Shown here one piece after another: positions 7,738-16,040 of a DNA stretch of 64,000 nucleotides. The stretch comes from Chryseobacterium glaciei (GTDB lineage: Bacteria; Bacteroidota; Bacteroidia; Flavobacteriales; Weeksellaceae). Positions within the stretch are counted from its first letter, which is position 1. Each line of letters starts with the position of its first letter. Position numbers and translations under genes: made by a program. The notes beneath the pieces were generated by a model. That model ran no database searches, had not been told where the DNA came from, and was given only the letters and a program-made list of their open reading frames with translations. The stretch lies in contig NZ_CP015199.1 of NCBI RefSeq assembly GCF_001648155.1, positions 186,001 through 250,000 of the forward strand. Direction: 5' to 3'.

Positions 7738-8877
7738 TTATAGATTTTCTAAAACAGTTTTCAAAGCACTGATGAATAGATCAGTTTCTTCTTTTTTAAT
7801 GTTAAGTGCCGGAAGAATCCTCAACACAGACTTATCATTGGAGTTTCCTGTGAAGATATGATGATTGTACAATAAGTTATTCCTCACTTCTGAGCAATCC
7901 CTATCGAGTTCGATTCCAATCATCAGGCCTTTCCTTCGGATAGTTTTAATATGTGGAAAATCTTTAATTTCGTTTTCAATATAAGCGCCCATTTTTTGAG
8001 CATTTTCGATAAGATTTTCATCTTTCATCACGTCCAAAACTGCAATCGCAGCGACACAAGCTAAATGATTTCCTCCAAAAGTTGTTCCCAGCAAACCATT
8101 GCTTGCCTGAAATTTTGGATGAATCAACACTCCACCGATTGGGAAACCGTTCCCCATTCCTTTTGCTGTAGTAATAATATCAGCTTCAATTCCAAATTCC
8201 TGATAAGCGAAGAAATACCCACTTCTTCCGTACCCTGACTGAACTTCATCTAAAATCAAAACTGTGTCATGTTTTTCACATAATTCTTTGATTTTAGTTA
8301 AAAATTCAACCGTTGGAATCATAATTCCTCCAACTCCTTGGATTCCTTCGATAATCACCGATGAAATTTCATTTCCTTGTTTTTCAAAAATGGCTTCAAG
8401 CTGTTCGATGTTATTCCATTCAGATTTGATGAATCTTTCGTCATAGTTTACCGGCGCTACAATCTTTGGATTATCAGTGACAGAAACTGCTGCCGAGGTT
8501 CTGCCATGAAATGAACCTGAGAAATACAATACTTTACTTTTTCCGTTGTGGAAAGAAGCCAGTTTTAAAGCATTTTCGTTCGCCTCAGCTCCTGAATTAC
8601 ATAAAAACAGATTATAATCTTCCAAACCTGAAAGTTTTCCTAATTTATCTGCCAATTCCGTTTGCAATTCGTTCTGAACTGAGTTTGAATAGAAAGATAT
8701 TTTATCTAACTGATTCTTTAATTGAGTTTGATAATGCGGATGGTTGTGCCCGATAGAAATTACCGCGTGACCTCCGTAAAAATCAAGATATTTTTCTCCT
8801 TTATCGTCCCAAAGAAATGATCCCTGAGCTTTTACTGGATTTATGTTAAACAATGGATATACGTTGAATAAATTCAT
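7738..8877 (-). CDS. argD: N-acylornithine aminotransferase
   Basis: The 379-residue class-III PLP aminotransferase has the PLP-phosphate region NSGAEANENALKLA at about 94-107, the aspartate in ILDEVQSGYGR, and the Schiff-base lysine K239 in TTAKGMGNG. It converts N-acyl-glutamate semialdehyde to N-acyl-ornithine with glutamate as donor. Position between argC and argF' in the operon supports ArgD over other class-III enzymes. Whether it prefers acetylated or succinylated substrate cannot be read from these motifs. Confidence 0.94.
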   Translation of the reverse strand: MNLFNVYPLFNINPVKAQGSFLWDDKGEKYLDFYGGHAVISIGHNHPHYQTQLKNQLDKISFYSNSVQNELQTELADKLGKLSGLEDYNLFLCNSGAEANENALKLASFHNGKSKVLYFSGSFHGRTSAAVSVTDNPKIVAPVNYDERFIKSEWNNIEQLEAIFEKQGNEISSVIIEGIQGVGGIMIPTVEFLTKIKELCEKHDTVLILDEVQSGYGRSGYFFAYQEFGIEADIITTAKGMGNGFPIGGVLIHPKFQASNGLLGTTFGGNHLACVAAIAVLDVMKDENLIENAQKMGAYIENEIKDFPHIKTIRRKGLMIGIELDRDCSEVRNNLLYNHHIFTGNSNDKSVLRILPALNIKKEETDLFISALKTVLENL

Positions 8878-8963
8878 TTTCTAGTTGATTGTTGTTGGTT
8901 GATAGTTGCTGGTTTTGGGATTCGAGTTTTTAAAATTCACGATTGACTTATTGACAATTAACA

Positions 8964-9929
8964 TTAAAACGCTACAGGTTTCAAGTTCAATCCTGAATTT
9001 TCTTCCCAGCCCATTGCAATATTCATATTTTGAACCGCTTGTCCGGAAGCTCCTTTTAACAAATTGTCAATCGCTGAATGAATAACCGCAACATTTCCAC
9101 TCTTTTCTATATGAATCACACAGCGATTGGTATTGACAACCTGTTTTAAATCAATTGCTTTCTCACTTACCTTTACAAAAGGTTCATCTGCATAAAAATC
9201 CTGATACAATTGATTGATATCTGAAAGTTCTAAATCTGTTTTCACTGTGGAACTTGTAAAAATCCCTCTCGCAAAATCCCCTCTCCATGGAACAAAATTT
9301 AGACTGATTTCATTCGTATTAAAAGAAACTAACTGCTGTAAAATCTCATCTACATGTTGATGTGTCAAAGTTTTATATGCTGAAATATTATCGTTTCTCC
9401 AGGTAAAATGCGTAGTTGACTGCAAAGACTGACCGGCACCTGTTGAACCTGTAATTCCCGTTGTGTAAACCTCATTCAACAATCCTTTTTGAGCTAATGG
9501 AAGCAAGGCCAGTTGAATCGCTGTCGCAAAACATCCCGGATTTGCAATACTTTTTGCTCCTAAAAGTTGTTTTTTGTTGATTTCAGGTAAACCGTAGATA
9601 AAATTTCTGTTTCCTAAATTACCATCTAAACGAAAATCATTTCCTAAATCGATCACTAACGTTTCATCTTTTATATTATTTTGAGTCAGCCAATTCTGGC
9701 TTTCTTTGTGAGGAAGACATAAAAATAAAATATCTACATCTTCAGGCTGATCCGTTAAAACCATTTCACAAACCGTCACTAAATCCGGGTACAAATCTGA
9801 AATCTTTGTCCCCGAATTTGAACGACTATATAAAAAACTCAAAGTCACATTAGGATGAAAAGCCAACAGACGAACTAATTCGCTTCCTGTGTAGCCGTTG
9901 GCACCGATTATTCCGATATTTTTTTTCAT
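8964..9929 (-). CDS. argC: N-acyl-gamma-glutamyl-phosphate reductase
   Basis: The protein (321 residues from the ATG at 9929) begins with the Rossmann motif GIIGANGYTGSELVR and has the catalytic cysteine C133 in NPGCFATA. It reduces N-acyl-glutamyl phosphate to the semialdehyde with NADPH. The frame stays open to a GTG at 9953, but that start would lie inside a conserved hairpin element and adds an unusual basic tail, so the ATG is preferred. The family D hairpin ends 11 nt before this ATG and could affect initiation. Confidence 0.94.
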   Translation of the reverse strand: MKKNIGIIGANGYTGSELVRLLAFHPNVTLSFLYSRSNSGTKISDLYPDLVTVCEMVLTDQPEDVDILFLCLPHKESQNWLTQNNIKDETLVIDLGNDFRLDGNLGNRNFIYGLPEINKKQLLGAKSIANPGCFATAIQLALLPLAQKGLLNEVYTTGITGSTGAGQSLQSTTHFTWRNDNISAYKTLTHQHVDEILQQLVSFNTNEISLNFVPWRGDFARGIFTSSTVKTDLELSDINQLYQDFYADEPFVKVSEKAIDLKQVVNTNRCVIHIEKSGNVAVIHSAIDNLLKGASGQAVQNMNIAMGWEENSGLNLKPVAF

Positions 9930-9940
9930 TTTTCTTTTTT

Positions 9941-9984
9941 CCACAGGTTTCACCTGAGGCTATTATTATTGAACCCCTCGGTTC
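9941..9984 (-). repeat. Two-hairpin intergenic element (family D, copy 2)
   Basis: The first hairpin has arms 9941-9947 and 9953-9959 (6 of 7 paired) around the loop TTTCA. The second, 5-bp hairpin has arms 9971-9975 and 9980-9984. The linker begins CTATTA as in copy 1 at 622-666. Arm sequences differ from copy 1 but remain complementary. In operon sense it sits 11 nt before the argC start codon. Confidence 0.65.
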
Positions 9985-10006
9985 ATTTTTAAACATTGAA
10001 TTGCAC

Positions 10007-10086
10007 GCAGCCCGACTTGAGCGGAAATCCTTTTGTGAGGAGGAACGACGAGCAAAAGATTGGGAGCGGAAGGCGGATAAAGCTGC
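10007..10086. repeat. Structured intergenic element (family B, copy 1)
   Basis: The ends GCAGC (10007-10011) and GCTGC (10082-10086) are complementary, and an inner stem pairs CTTTTG (10030-10035) with CAAAAG (10053-10058). Flanking blocks AGCCC, TTGA, ATCC, AAAAGAT and GGAA recur in the same order in the element at 34662-34757. It fills the argG-argC gap next to family D copy 2 and ends 7 bp from the argG stop. Confidence 0.6.
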
Positions 10087-10093
10087 CCAAATC

Positions 10094-11281
10094 TTATCTA
10101 TTTATCTGATGATATATATTTAAAGAATTGCTTACAATTTTTGTATAGCCTTTCACATCTTCTCCCGTCCATACTCTGTTTGCTTCGCCATAACTTCCGA
10201 ATTTATCGGACATTAGATCATGCTTAGATTCAATTCCATTTAAGATAAATCTGTATGAGTGAAGGGTTATAAATACTTTTCCGCTTACCGTTTTTTGAGA
10301 ATCGACTAAAAAAGACTCTATATTTCTCATCACAGGATCTAAGAAAAGTGCTTCGTGAAGCCAGTTTCCGTACCAATCAGATAATTGAGATTTCATCATC
10401 TGCTGATATTTTGAAAGCGTATGTTTTTCCAATAAATGGTGCGCTTTGATAATCACAGACGCTGCTGCCGCTTCAAAACCAACTCTTCCTTTAATTCCAA
10501 CAATTGTATCTCCAACGTGAATATCACGACCAATTCCGTACGCCGAAGCCAATTCTTCAATCTTTTGAATGGCATACACCGAATGTTCAAAATTTTCTCC
10601 ATTTACTGCTACAACTTCACCATTTTTGAACTCAATTTCCAATTCCGAAGGCTGAGTTTCTTTAATTTGCGAAGGAAAAGCTTCTTCCGGAAGATAATTT
10701 CTTGAAGTCAACGTTTCTTTTCCACCAACTGAAGTTCCCCAAAGTCCTTTATTTACAGAATATTGCGCTTTCTGGAACTCCATTTCGTAGCCATGGCTTT
10801 TCAAAAATTCAATTTCTTCTTCACGAGATAAAGACATATCACGAATTGGCGTAATAATTTCTACATTTGGGCACATTACCTGAAAAATCAAGTCGAAACG
10901 AACTTGGTCATTTCCAGCACCTGTACTTCCGTGAGCGATCGCATCAGCACCAATTTCAATGGCACATTTCGCAATTTCCTGCGCTTGGATCGTACGTTCA
11001 GCACTTACAGACAATGGATACGTATTGTTTTTCAAGACATTACCAAAGATCAAATATTTTACGCAAGAATTGTAATAATCTTCTTGAGCATCAATGCACC
11101 TGTATTCTTTTACCCCAAGATTAAAGGCTTTTTTCTCCAATTCTTTTTCCTCTTCTTTAGAAAAACCTCCGGTATTTACAGTTACTGCATACACCTCATA
11201 TCCAAGCGTTTCACTCAAATATTTGGCACAGTAAGAGGTATCTAGACCTCCGCTAAACGCTAAGATTACTTTCTTGCTCAT
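10094..11281 (-). CDS. argG: Argininosuccinate synthase
   Basis: The 395-residue protein has the N-type ATP pyrophosphatase P-loop FSGGLDTSY at residues 9-17 and the segment GSTGAGNDQVRF, typical of argininosuccinate synthases. It condenses citrulline and aspartate using ATP, giving argininosuccinate for ArgH. It is the second gene of the minus-strand operon. Its start overlaps the upstream GNAT gene by 29 bp, which suggests coupled translation. Confidence 0.96.
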   Translation of the reverse strand: MSKKVILAFSGGLDTSYCAKYLSETLGYEVYAVTVNTGGFSKEEEKELEKKAFNLGVKEYRCIDAQEDYYNSCVKYLIFGNVLKNNTYPLSVSAERTIQAQEIAKCAIEIGADAIAHGSTGAGNDQVRFDLIFQVMCPNVEIITPIRDMSLSREEEIEFLKSHGYEMEFQKAQYSVNKGLWGTSVGGKETLTSRNYLPEEAFPSQIKETQPSELEIEFKNGEVVAVNGENFEHSVYAIQKIEELASAYGIGRDIHVGDTIVGIKGRVGFEAAAASVIIKAHHLLEKHTLSKYQQMMKSQLSDWYGNWLHEALFLDPVMRNIESFLVDSQKTVSGKVFITLHSYRFILNGIESKHDLMSDKFGSYGEANRVWTGEDVKGYTKIVSNSLNIYHQINR

Positions 11282-11852
11282 TTTTATATTGATTTTCGGG
11301 TTGATTATTTACAACACCATTTACTTTATTATTTTCAGGAACGAAAAGCATTGCTGTGCAAAGACAGTTTTTACGTTCTTTTTTCATTAAAATTTCATAA
11401 TTCACACAGTTTTTACAACCGTCCCAGAATTCTTCATCTTGTGTTAATTCAGAATAAATTACAGGTTTATAACCTAAATCACTGTTGATTTTCATTACGG
11501 CAAGGCCTGTTGTCAATCCAAAAACTTTCGCAGTCGGATATTTTCCTCTGGACAATTGAAAAACTCTATTTTTTATCAAAGTTGCTACTCCTCTATTCCT
11601 AAAATTGGGAGAAACAATCAACCCTGAGTTGGCCACAAACTGACCATGTGACCAAGTTTCTATATAACAGAAACCCACCCATTCGCCGTTTTCAGTGGCT
11701 ATTACAGCATTACCATCTGAAATCTTTTTACTTAAATATTCTATGGAACGTTTTGCGATGCCCGTCCCTCGTCGCTGTGCAGAATCATACATTTCCTGCT
11801 GTATTTCACTCACATACATTAAATGTTCGCATGAGGAAATTTCTATTTCCAT
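11253..11852 (-). CDS. GNAT acetyltransferase heading the arg operon; candidate N-acylglutamate synthase
   Basis: The 199-residue protein has a GNAT fold: the acyl-CoA binding motif A is RNRGVA within NSGLIVSPNFRNRGVATLIKN (about residues 76-96). A C-terminal part is rich in cysteine (CKNC, then CLC about 18 residues on). It is the first gene of the arginine operon and overlaps argG by 29 bp. The operon otherwise lacks argA and argJ, so this enzyme is the best candidate for acylating glutamate with acetyl- or succinyl-CoA. That is a context-based inference; the sequence does not resemble classical ArgA, which is a kinase-GNAT fusion. Confidence 0.75.
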   Translation of the reverse strand: MEIEISSCEHLMYVSEIQQEMYDSAQRRGTGIAKRSIEYLSKKISDGNAVIATENGEWVGFCYIETWSHGQFVANSGLIVSPNFRNRGVATLIKNRVFQLSRGKYPTAKVFGLTTGLAVMKINSDLGYKPVIYSELTQDEEFWDGCKNCVNYEILMKKERKNCLCTAMLFVPENNKVNGVVNNQPENQYKNEQESNLSV

Positions 11853-11873
11853 TTATTTATCTGAATTTTTTGG

Positions 11874-11906
11874 CAAATTTAAAGCATAATAACTTTAAAA
11901 TCCAAA
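11874..11906 (-). promoter_or_regulatory. Probable promoter of the arginine operon
   Basis: On the minus strand TTTG (11903-11906) is followed after 21 nt by TAAATTTG (11874-11881), matching the Bacteroidetes -33/-7 pattern. The expected start site near 11867 would leave a leader of about 15 nt before the GNAT start codon. Confidence 0.6.
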
Positions 11907-11988
11907 TAAAAAAGATATTATTTTTGTTTAAATAGAATTAACAGGTAAAATTATCTTTACAGGAAAATATAATTTTGCTAATTTATTA

Positions 11989-11996
11989 TATATTTG
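11989..11996 (+). promoter_or_regulatory. Possible -7 box for the InsA-like gene
   Basis: TATATTTG matches TAnnTTTG and lies 14 nt before the ATG at 12011. A second match, TAATTTTG at 11970-11977, is also possible. No clear -33 element is seen. Confidence 0.4.
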
Positions 11997-12010
11997 CTAA
12001 AATACTATAT

Positions 12011-12427
12011 ATGGAAAGTAATTGCCCCAAATGCAACAGCAATAAAATTGTAAAAAGCGGAATCATCAATGAGAAGCAAAGATTCCTTTGTAAGGAGTGT
12101 AATTATTATTTTACAGTTAAAAAATTAGGCAAAAAAATAGACGATTACTACGTAACAAAAGCACTTCAATTATATCTTGAAGGTTTAAGTTTTCGTGAAA
12201 TAGAAAGGATTATCGGCGTTTCCCACGTTACAATTAGTTCATGGATCAAGAAATATAATATCATGAGACCGCCCCATTCCGAATTTCATCCGGTATATAA
12301 AATTTTAAAGCAAAATGAATTAATCGAATATATTGCTCAAGAAGAAAATCTTAAAAACTCAGGAATTATTATTACTCAGTTTGCAGATAAATATATGTTG
12401 ATCAAATGGGAACGTTTTAAAAAATAG
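12011..12427 (+). CDS. Stand-alone InsA-like zinc-finger/HTH DNA-binding protein
   Basis: The 138-residue protein (ATG at 12011; an upstream in-frame TTG at 11975 is less likely) begins with a CxxC...CxxC zinc ribbon (C5, C8, C27, C30). It continues with a helix-turn-helix (LSFREIERIIGVSHVTISSWIKKY), as in InsA of IS1-type elements. There is no InsB catalytic partner, no terminal inverted repeats and no target duplication nearby, so it is unlikely to be a live transposon. The tail after residue 95 is not typical of IS1. It sits just upstream of the porin and carboxylate genes on the same strand and may be a domesticated regulator; that role is inferred. Confidence 0.75.
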   Translation: MESNCPKCNSNKIVKSGIINEKQRFLCKECNYYFTVKKLGKKIDDYYVTKALQLYLEGLSFREIERIIGVSHVTISSWIKKYNIMRPPHSEFHPVYKILKQNELIEYIAQEENLKNSGIIITQFADKYMLIKWERFKK

Positions 12428-12442
12428 GATTTTAGAGTTATG

Positions 12443-12575
12443 AGTTTTAAGTTATGAATTATGAGTTTTCGAAACTTGAAACAAATTCATTAATAAACTA
12501 ATAATCAAAATATTAAATTTAAATTATTATTAAAAATTTACAATTAGCAGAACTCATAATTCATAACTTAAAACT
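12443..12575. repeat. 25-bp perfect inverted repeat pair
   Basis: The 25-nt sequence at 12443-12467 is repeated as an exact reverse complement at 12551-12575, 83 nt apart. It lies between the InsA-like gene and the porin gene. No reading frame is present between the arms. Confidence 0.8.
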
Positions 12576-12676
12576 AGTAACTATATTCTTTCCACTAATA
12601 TATATTAAATTTTCATAAACAAATTATTAATTACAATTTGGCTTTCACAAAATTAACGCCAAAAAATTGATAATTT

Positions 12677-14056
12677 ATGAAGAAAATACTCACATTTATT
12701 GGATTAGCTCTAATCAGTAATTCTTTATACTCACAAGGCTCGCCCGATTACGGAAGCGGACTCAAATTAAACCTCAATCCTCAAGGCGACAAATACGTCA
12801 GATTTATTCTCTGGGATCAGTTTTGGCTAAGAAATACCCAAATGAACCCTGGAAGTATGGTCGGCGGAGAACCAACAGACAATTCCTGGAGCCTAGGAAA
12901 CAGACGATTACGTGTTCTAGCATACGCTCAGATTTCCAAAAGATACATGATTCTGGCTCATTTTGGGATTAATAACCAAACATTTATCAATGGCGGCGGC
13001 TCGGGAACTTCTGGAACTGGAGGTTATGGAAACGGCAAAAAGCCTCAAATGTTTTTTCATGATGCTTGGAACGAATACGCAGTTATTTTACCTGGAGAAG
13101 CAGGAAAATTCAGTTTATCTTTAGGTGCGGGACTACATTATTACATGGGACTTTCCCGTATGACAATGGCTTCTACATTAAATTTTCTTACGGTTGACTC
13201 CCCTATTTTCACTTGGCCCTTGATCGACAACTCAGACCAGTTTGCAAGACAACTTGGAATATTTGCTAAAGGAAAATACGGCAAATTAGAATATCGTTTT
13301 AGTTTAAATAAACCTTTTGCAACAGATTTAATTCCTGCGAATGTAACTGATCCCACAAAAGCCGTAGCAGTTGATAATAACGGAAATCCTAATTTTTCAA
13401 AAGCAGGTTATGTTGAATATCAGTTTCTTGACGAAGAATCCAACACACTTCCGTTTAAAGTAGGTTCTTATTTGGGAACAAAGAAAGTGTTTAACGTTGG
13501 CGCAGGTTTTTATCATCAAAAAGACGGAACAAGAACTTCCGTTAATTCAACGATAGAAAAACACGACATCACGCTTGTGGCAGTAGATGCTTTCGCAGAT
13601 ATTCCTTTGGGAAATGCTAAAAATAAAATGGCAGTTTCCGCGTATGCAGGTTATTATAACTATCAATTTGGCCCGAATTATATCAGAAATTTAGGCATTA
13701 TGAATATTGCTGCTTCCGATCCCAATTTTATCGGTAATAAAGCCATCGCAGGAGCAGGAAATCTACAACCAACCATCGGAACAGGTAATATTATCTACGC
13801 ACAAGCCGGTTTACTATTGCCCAATCAGGTAGAGAAACCAAAAGTAAGAATTCAGCCTTTTGCAGCTTACACCCATAAAAGTTTTGATGCTTTAGAAAAA
13901 TCATCTTCACAGTTTGATATCGGAGCAAATTGGTTTATAGACGGCCATCATGCGAAAATCACCACGCAATATTCAACAAGACCAGTTTATACGAGTCCGA
14001 CAGAAAGTCCATCTTCCAAAGGTGAATTTATTATGCAATTTCAAATTTATTTATAA
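12677..14056 (+). CDS. Outer-membrane porin-like beta-barrel protein
   Basis: The 459-residue protein has an N-terminal signal peptide ending near SLYSQG. It is rich in alternating aromatic/polar strands (for example KYVRFILWDQFWLRN and GKYGKLEYRFSLN) and ends in a strand with C-terminal QIYL, as expected for an outer-membrane barrel. It is followed after 49 bp by an MFS transporter, so the pair may move one substrate across both membranes. The substrate is not evident; the nearby acetyl- and propionyl-CoA synthetases suggest a small carboxylate. I do not recognise a named family beyond porin-like. Confidence 0.75.
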   Translation: MKKILTFIGLALISNSLYSQGSPDYGSGLKLNLNPQGDKYVRFILWDQFWLRNTQMNPGSMVGGEPTDNSWSLGNRRLRVLAYAQISKRYMILAHFGINNQTFINGGGSGTSGTGGYGNGKKPQMFFHDAWNEYAVILPGEAGKFSLSLGAGLHYYMGLSRMTMASTLNFLTVDSPIFTWPLIDNSDQFARQLGIFAKGKYGKLEYRFSLNKPFATDLIPANVTDPTKAVAVDNNGNPNFSKAGYVEYQFLDEESNTLPFKVGSYLGTKKVFNVGAGFYHQKDGTRTSVNSTIEKHDITLVAVDAFADIPLGNAKNKMAVSAYAGYYNYQFGPNYIRNLGIMNIAASDPNFIGNKAIAGAGNLQPTIGTGNIIYAQAGLLLPNQVEKPKVRIQPFAAYTHKSFDALEKSSSQFDIGANWFIDGHHAKITTQYSTRPVYTSPTESPSSKGEFIMQFQIYL

Positions 14057-14105
14057 AAACTTCGAAAACTAAATATCAATTAAACTAACACAAAAATCAA
14101 ACAAT

Positions 14106-15686
14106 ATGAGCGAAAATCATCACGATACCTACGAAAACATGACCGAAAAGCAGAAAAACCGCACGATTTGGAGCGTGATCACTGCCTCGTCACTCGGTAC
14201 ATTGATAGAATGGTATGACTTCTACATTTTTGGAAGTTTGGCCGTTGTTTTAGCCACTAAATTTTTCCCGTCAGACAATCCAACCGCAGCATTTTTATCT
14301 ACATTGGCAACTTTTGCTGCCGGATTTGTGGTAAGACCTTTCGGAGCTTTATTCTTCGGAAGATTGGGAGATATTATCGGAAGAAAATATACGTTTTTGG
14401 TTACTTTATTAATTATGGGGTTTTCAACCTTCCTCATCGGATGTATCCCGAGTTTTGAAACCATTGGATATCTTGCGCCAGTTTTAGTTTTAATTTTAAG
14501 ATTATTACAAGGTTTGGCGTTGGGTGGAGAATACGGAGGTGCAGCGACTTACGTTGCAGAGTATGCCCAGCCTCACAGAAGAGGTTATTGGACTTCTTGG
14601 ATACAAACAACTGCAACAGCAGGACTTTTTATTTCATTAATTGTTATTTTAATTACTAAAAACACCCTTTCTGCAGAAGAATTTGACGGTTGGGGATGGA
14701 GAGTTCCTTTCTGGATTTCCATTTTAATGGTAGGAGTTTCTTACGTTATCAGAAAAAATATGAAAGAATCTCCACTTTTCGCAAAGGCTAAAAGTGAAGG
14801 AAAAACTTCAAAAAATCCTTTAAAAGAAAGTTTCGGGAATAAATATAACTTCAAATTTGTCTTATTAGCATTATTCGGAGCCGCAATGGGGCAAGGGGTA
14901 ATCTGGTACACCGGACAATTTTATGCCATGAGTTTCCTCCAAAAAGTAATGAACGTAGAATCTTCACAGGTCGATTCTTTAATGGCAACCGCCTTATTGA
15001 TGGGAACGCCTTTCTTCGTATTTTTCGGTTGGCTGTCAGACAAAATCGGGAGAAAAGCCATCATGATGACCGGAATGCTGGTTGCAATTTTAGCCTACAG
15101 ACCAATTTATGATGCGATGTTTAAAAGTGTAAATCTTGAAACAAAAACCGTCGCAGCCAACGGAATTACAGAAAAAAGAAGCGCAAAAATCCATAAAGAT
15201 ATCGCCTCCGATAGTCTTGTCACTTTCCATAAAGAAATATTGTACACAGACGGAACCTTAATTAAAAAAGACAGTGTGGTTCATTGGTCGCCGAGCGGTG
15301 TTGCAATGAAAGACGGAAAGGCTGAAGAACCAAAAGTTTCTCAAACCGTAAAATTGGCTGACAACACAAAATGGTATTTGGTGTTTTTGGTATTCATTCA
15401 GGTACTATTTGTAACGATGGTTTATGGTCCGATCGCAGCCTTCTTGGTGGAAATGTTCCCGGTGAGAATCCGTTATACATCGATGTCTTTACCTTATCAC
15501 ATTGGAAACGGGGTGTTTGGAGGCCTACTTCCTGCCGTTGCAACCTATTTAGTAACTGTCGGGAAAGACGCAGGACATCCAACATGGTATCTTCAGGGGC
15601 TTTGGTATCCGATTGGAGTTGCCGCAGTCTGTTTGATCATCGGAATGATATATCTTAAAAATAAGAACAATAATATTCACGATTAA
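14106..15686 (+). CDS. MFS transporter of the metabolite:H+ symporter type with a large inserted loop
   Basis: The 526-residue protein has the MHS-family start TASSLGTLIEWYDFYIFG and the MFS loop motif GRLGDIIGRKYTFL, repeated as GWLSDKIGRKAIMM between the halves. Twelve membrane segments are expected. Between segments 8 and 9 (about residues 335-420) there is an extra charged domain of roughly 85 residues, where relatives such as ProP have a short loop; by topology it should face the periplasm. Family members import osmolytes, dicarboxylates or other organic acids with protons. With an outer-membrane protein upstream and acyl-CoA synthetases downstream, import of a carboxylate is likely but unproven. 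Confidence 0.85.
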   Translation: MSENHHDTYENMTEKQKNRTIWSVITASSLGTLIEWYDFYIFGSLAVVLATKFFPSDNPTAAFLSTLATFAAGFVVRPFGALFFGRLGDIIGRKYTFLVTLLIMGFSTFLIGCIPSFETIGYLAPVLVLILRLLQGLALGGEYGGAATYVAEYAQPHRRGYWTSWIQTTATAGLFISLIVILITKNTLSAEEFDGWGWRVPFWISILMVGVSYVIRKNMKESPLFAKAKSEGKTSKNPLKESFGNKYNFKFVLLALFGAAMGQGVIWYTGQFYAMSFLQKVMNVESSQVDSLMATALLMGTPFFVFFGWLSDKIGRKAIMMTGMLVAILAYRPIYDAMFKSVNLETKTVAANGITEKRSAKIHKDIASDSLVTFHKEILYTDGTLIKKDSVVHWSPSGVAMKDGKAEEPKVSQTVKLADNTKWYLVFLVFIQVLFVTMVYGPIAAFLVEMFPVRIRYTSMSLPYHIGNGVFGGLLPAVATYLVTVGKDAGHPTWYLQGLWYPIGVAAVCLIIGMIYLKNKNNNIHD

Positions 15687-15729
15687 GCATTGAATCACTC
15701 AATTTTTTATTAATTTTAATACTACTAAA

Positions 15730-15957
15730 ATGGACACACTAAAAAAAATATTTGGCATTATCTGGATCTTAGCAGCTCTCGTGGTGGGATATTTCGGAAT
15801 AACAGTCATGGGAATCCCAAAAATCACATCAGGAAAACAGGAAGATCTGGTATTCGGAATCATTATTTTATTTGTTTTGATGCCGATTATTTCTGGCGGA
15901 TTGGCAATTTTCGGCTACTATTCTTTAACAGGAGAATATTCTGACGATAAGGCCTAA
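15730..15957 (+). CDS. Small two-helix membrane protein
   Basis: The 75-residue protein has two predicted membrane helices (about 5-27 and 42-66) separated by a short polar loop containing SGKQED. It follows the MFS gene by 43 bp on the same strand. I do not recognise a characterised function. The tight position suggests an accessory of the transporter, which is inference only. Confidence 0.7.
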   Translation: MDTLKKIFGIIWILAALVVGYFGITVMGIPKITSGKQEDLVFGIIILFVLMPIISGGLAIFGYYSLTGEYSDDKA

Positions 15958-15971
15958 CCCATAAAATCATG

Positions 15972-16025
15972 AATGATAATTGATAAATGATGAGTTAAAA
16001 CACCGTCAATTTATCAATTATCATT
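15972..16025. repeat. 16-bp inverted repeat between two small membrane genes
   Basis: AATGATAATTGATAAA (15972-15987) recurs as its exact reverse complement at 16010-16025, with 22 nt between. It could form a hairpin in the transcript, although no U-run follows. Confidence 0.65.
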
Positions 16026-16040
16026 TATTAATTATCACTT

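Noticed and set aside
10007..10086. Known riboswitch before argC
   Set aside because: The structure matches no riboswitch I know, and the second copy at 34662 has no metabolic gene next to it.
12011..12427. Complete IS1-type insertion sequence
   Set aside because: There is no InsB frame, terminal inverted repeat or target duplication.
15371..15658. 95-codon plus-strand frame inside the MFS gene
   Set aside because: It is a shadow of the well-supported transporter frame; its composition is rich in Cys, Ser and Arg, as expected of a wrong frame.
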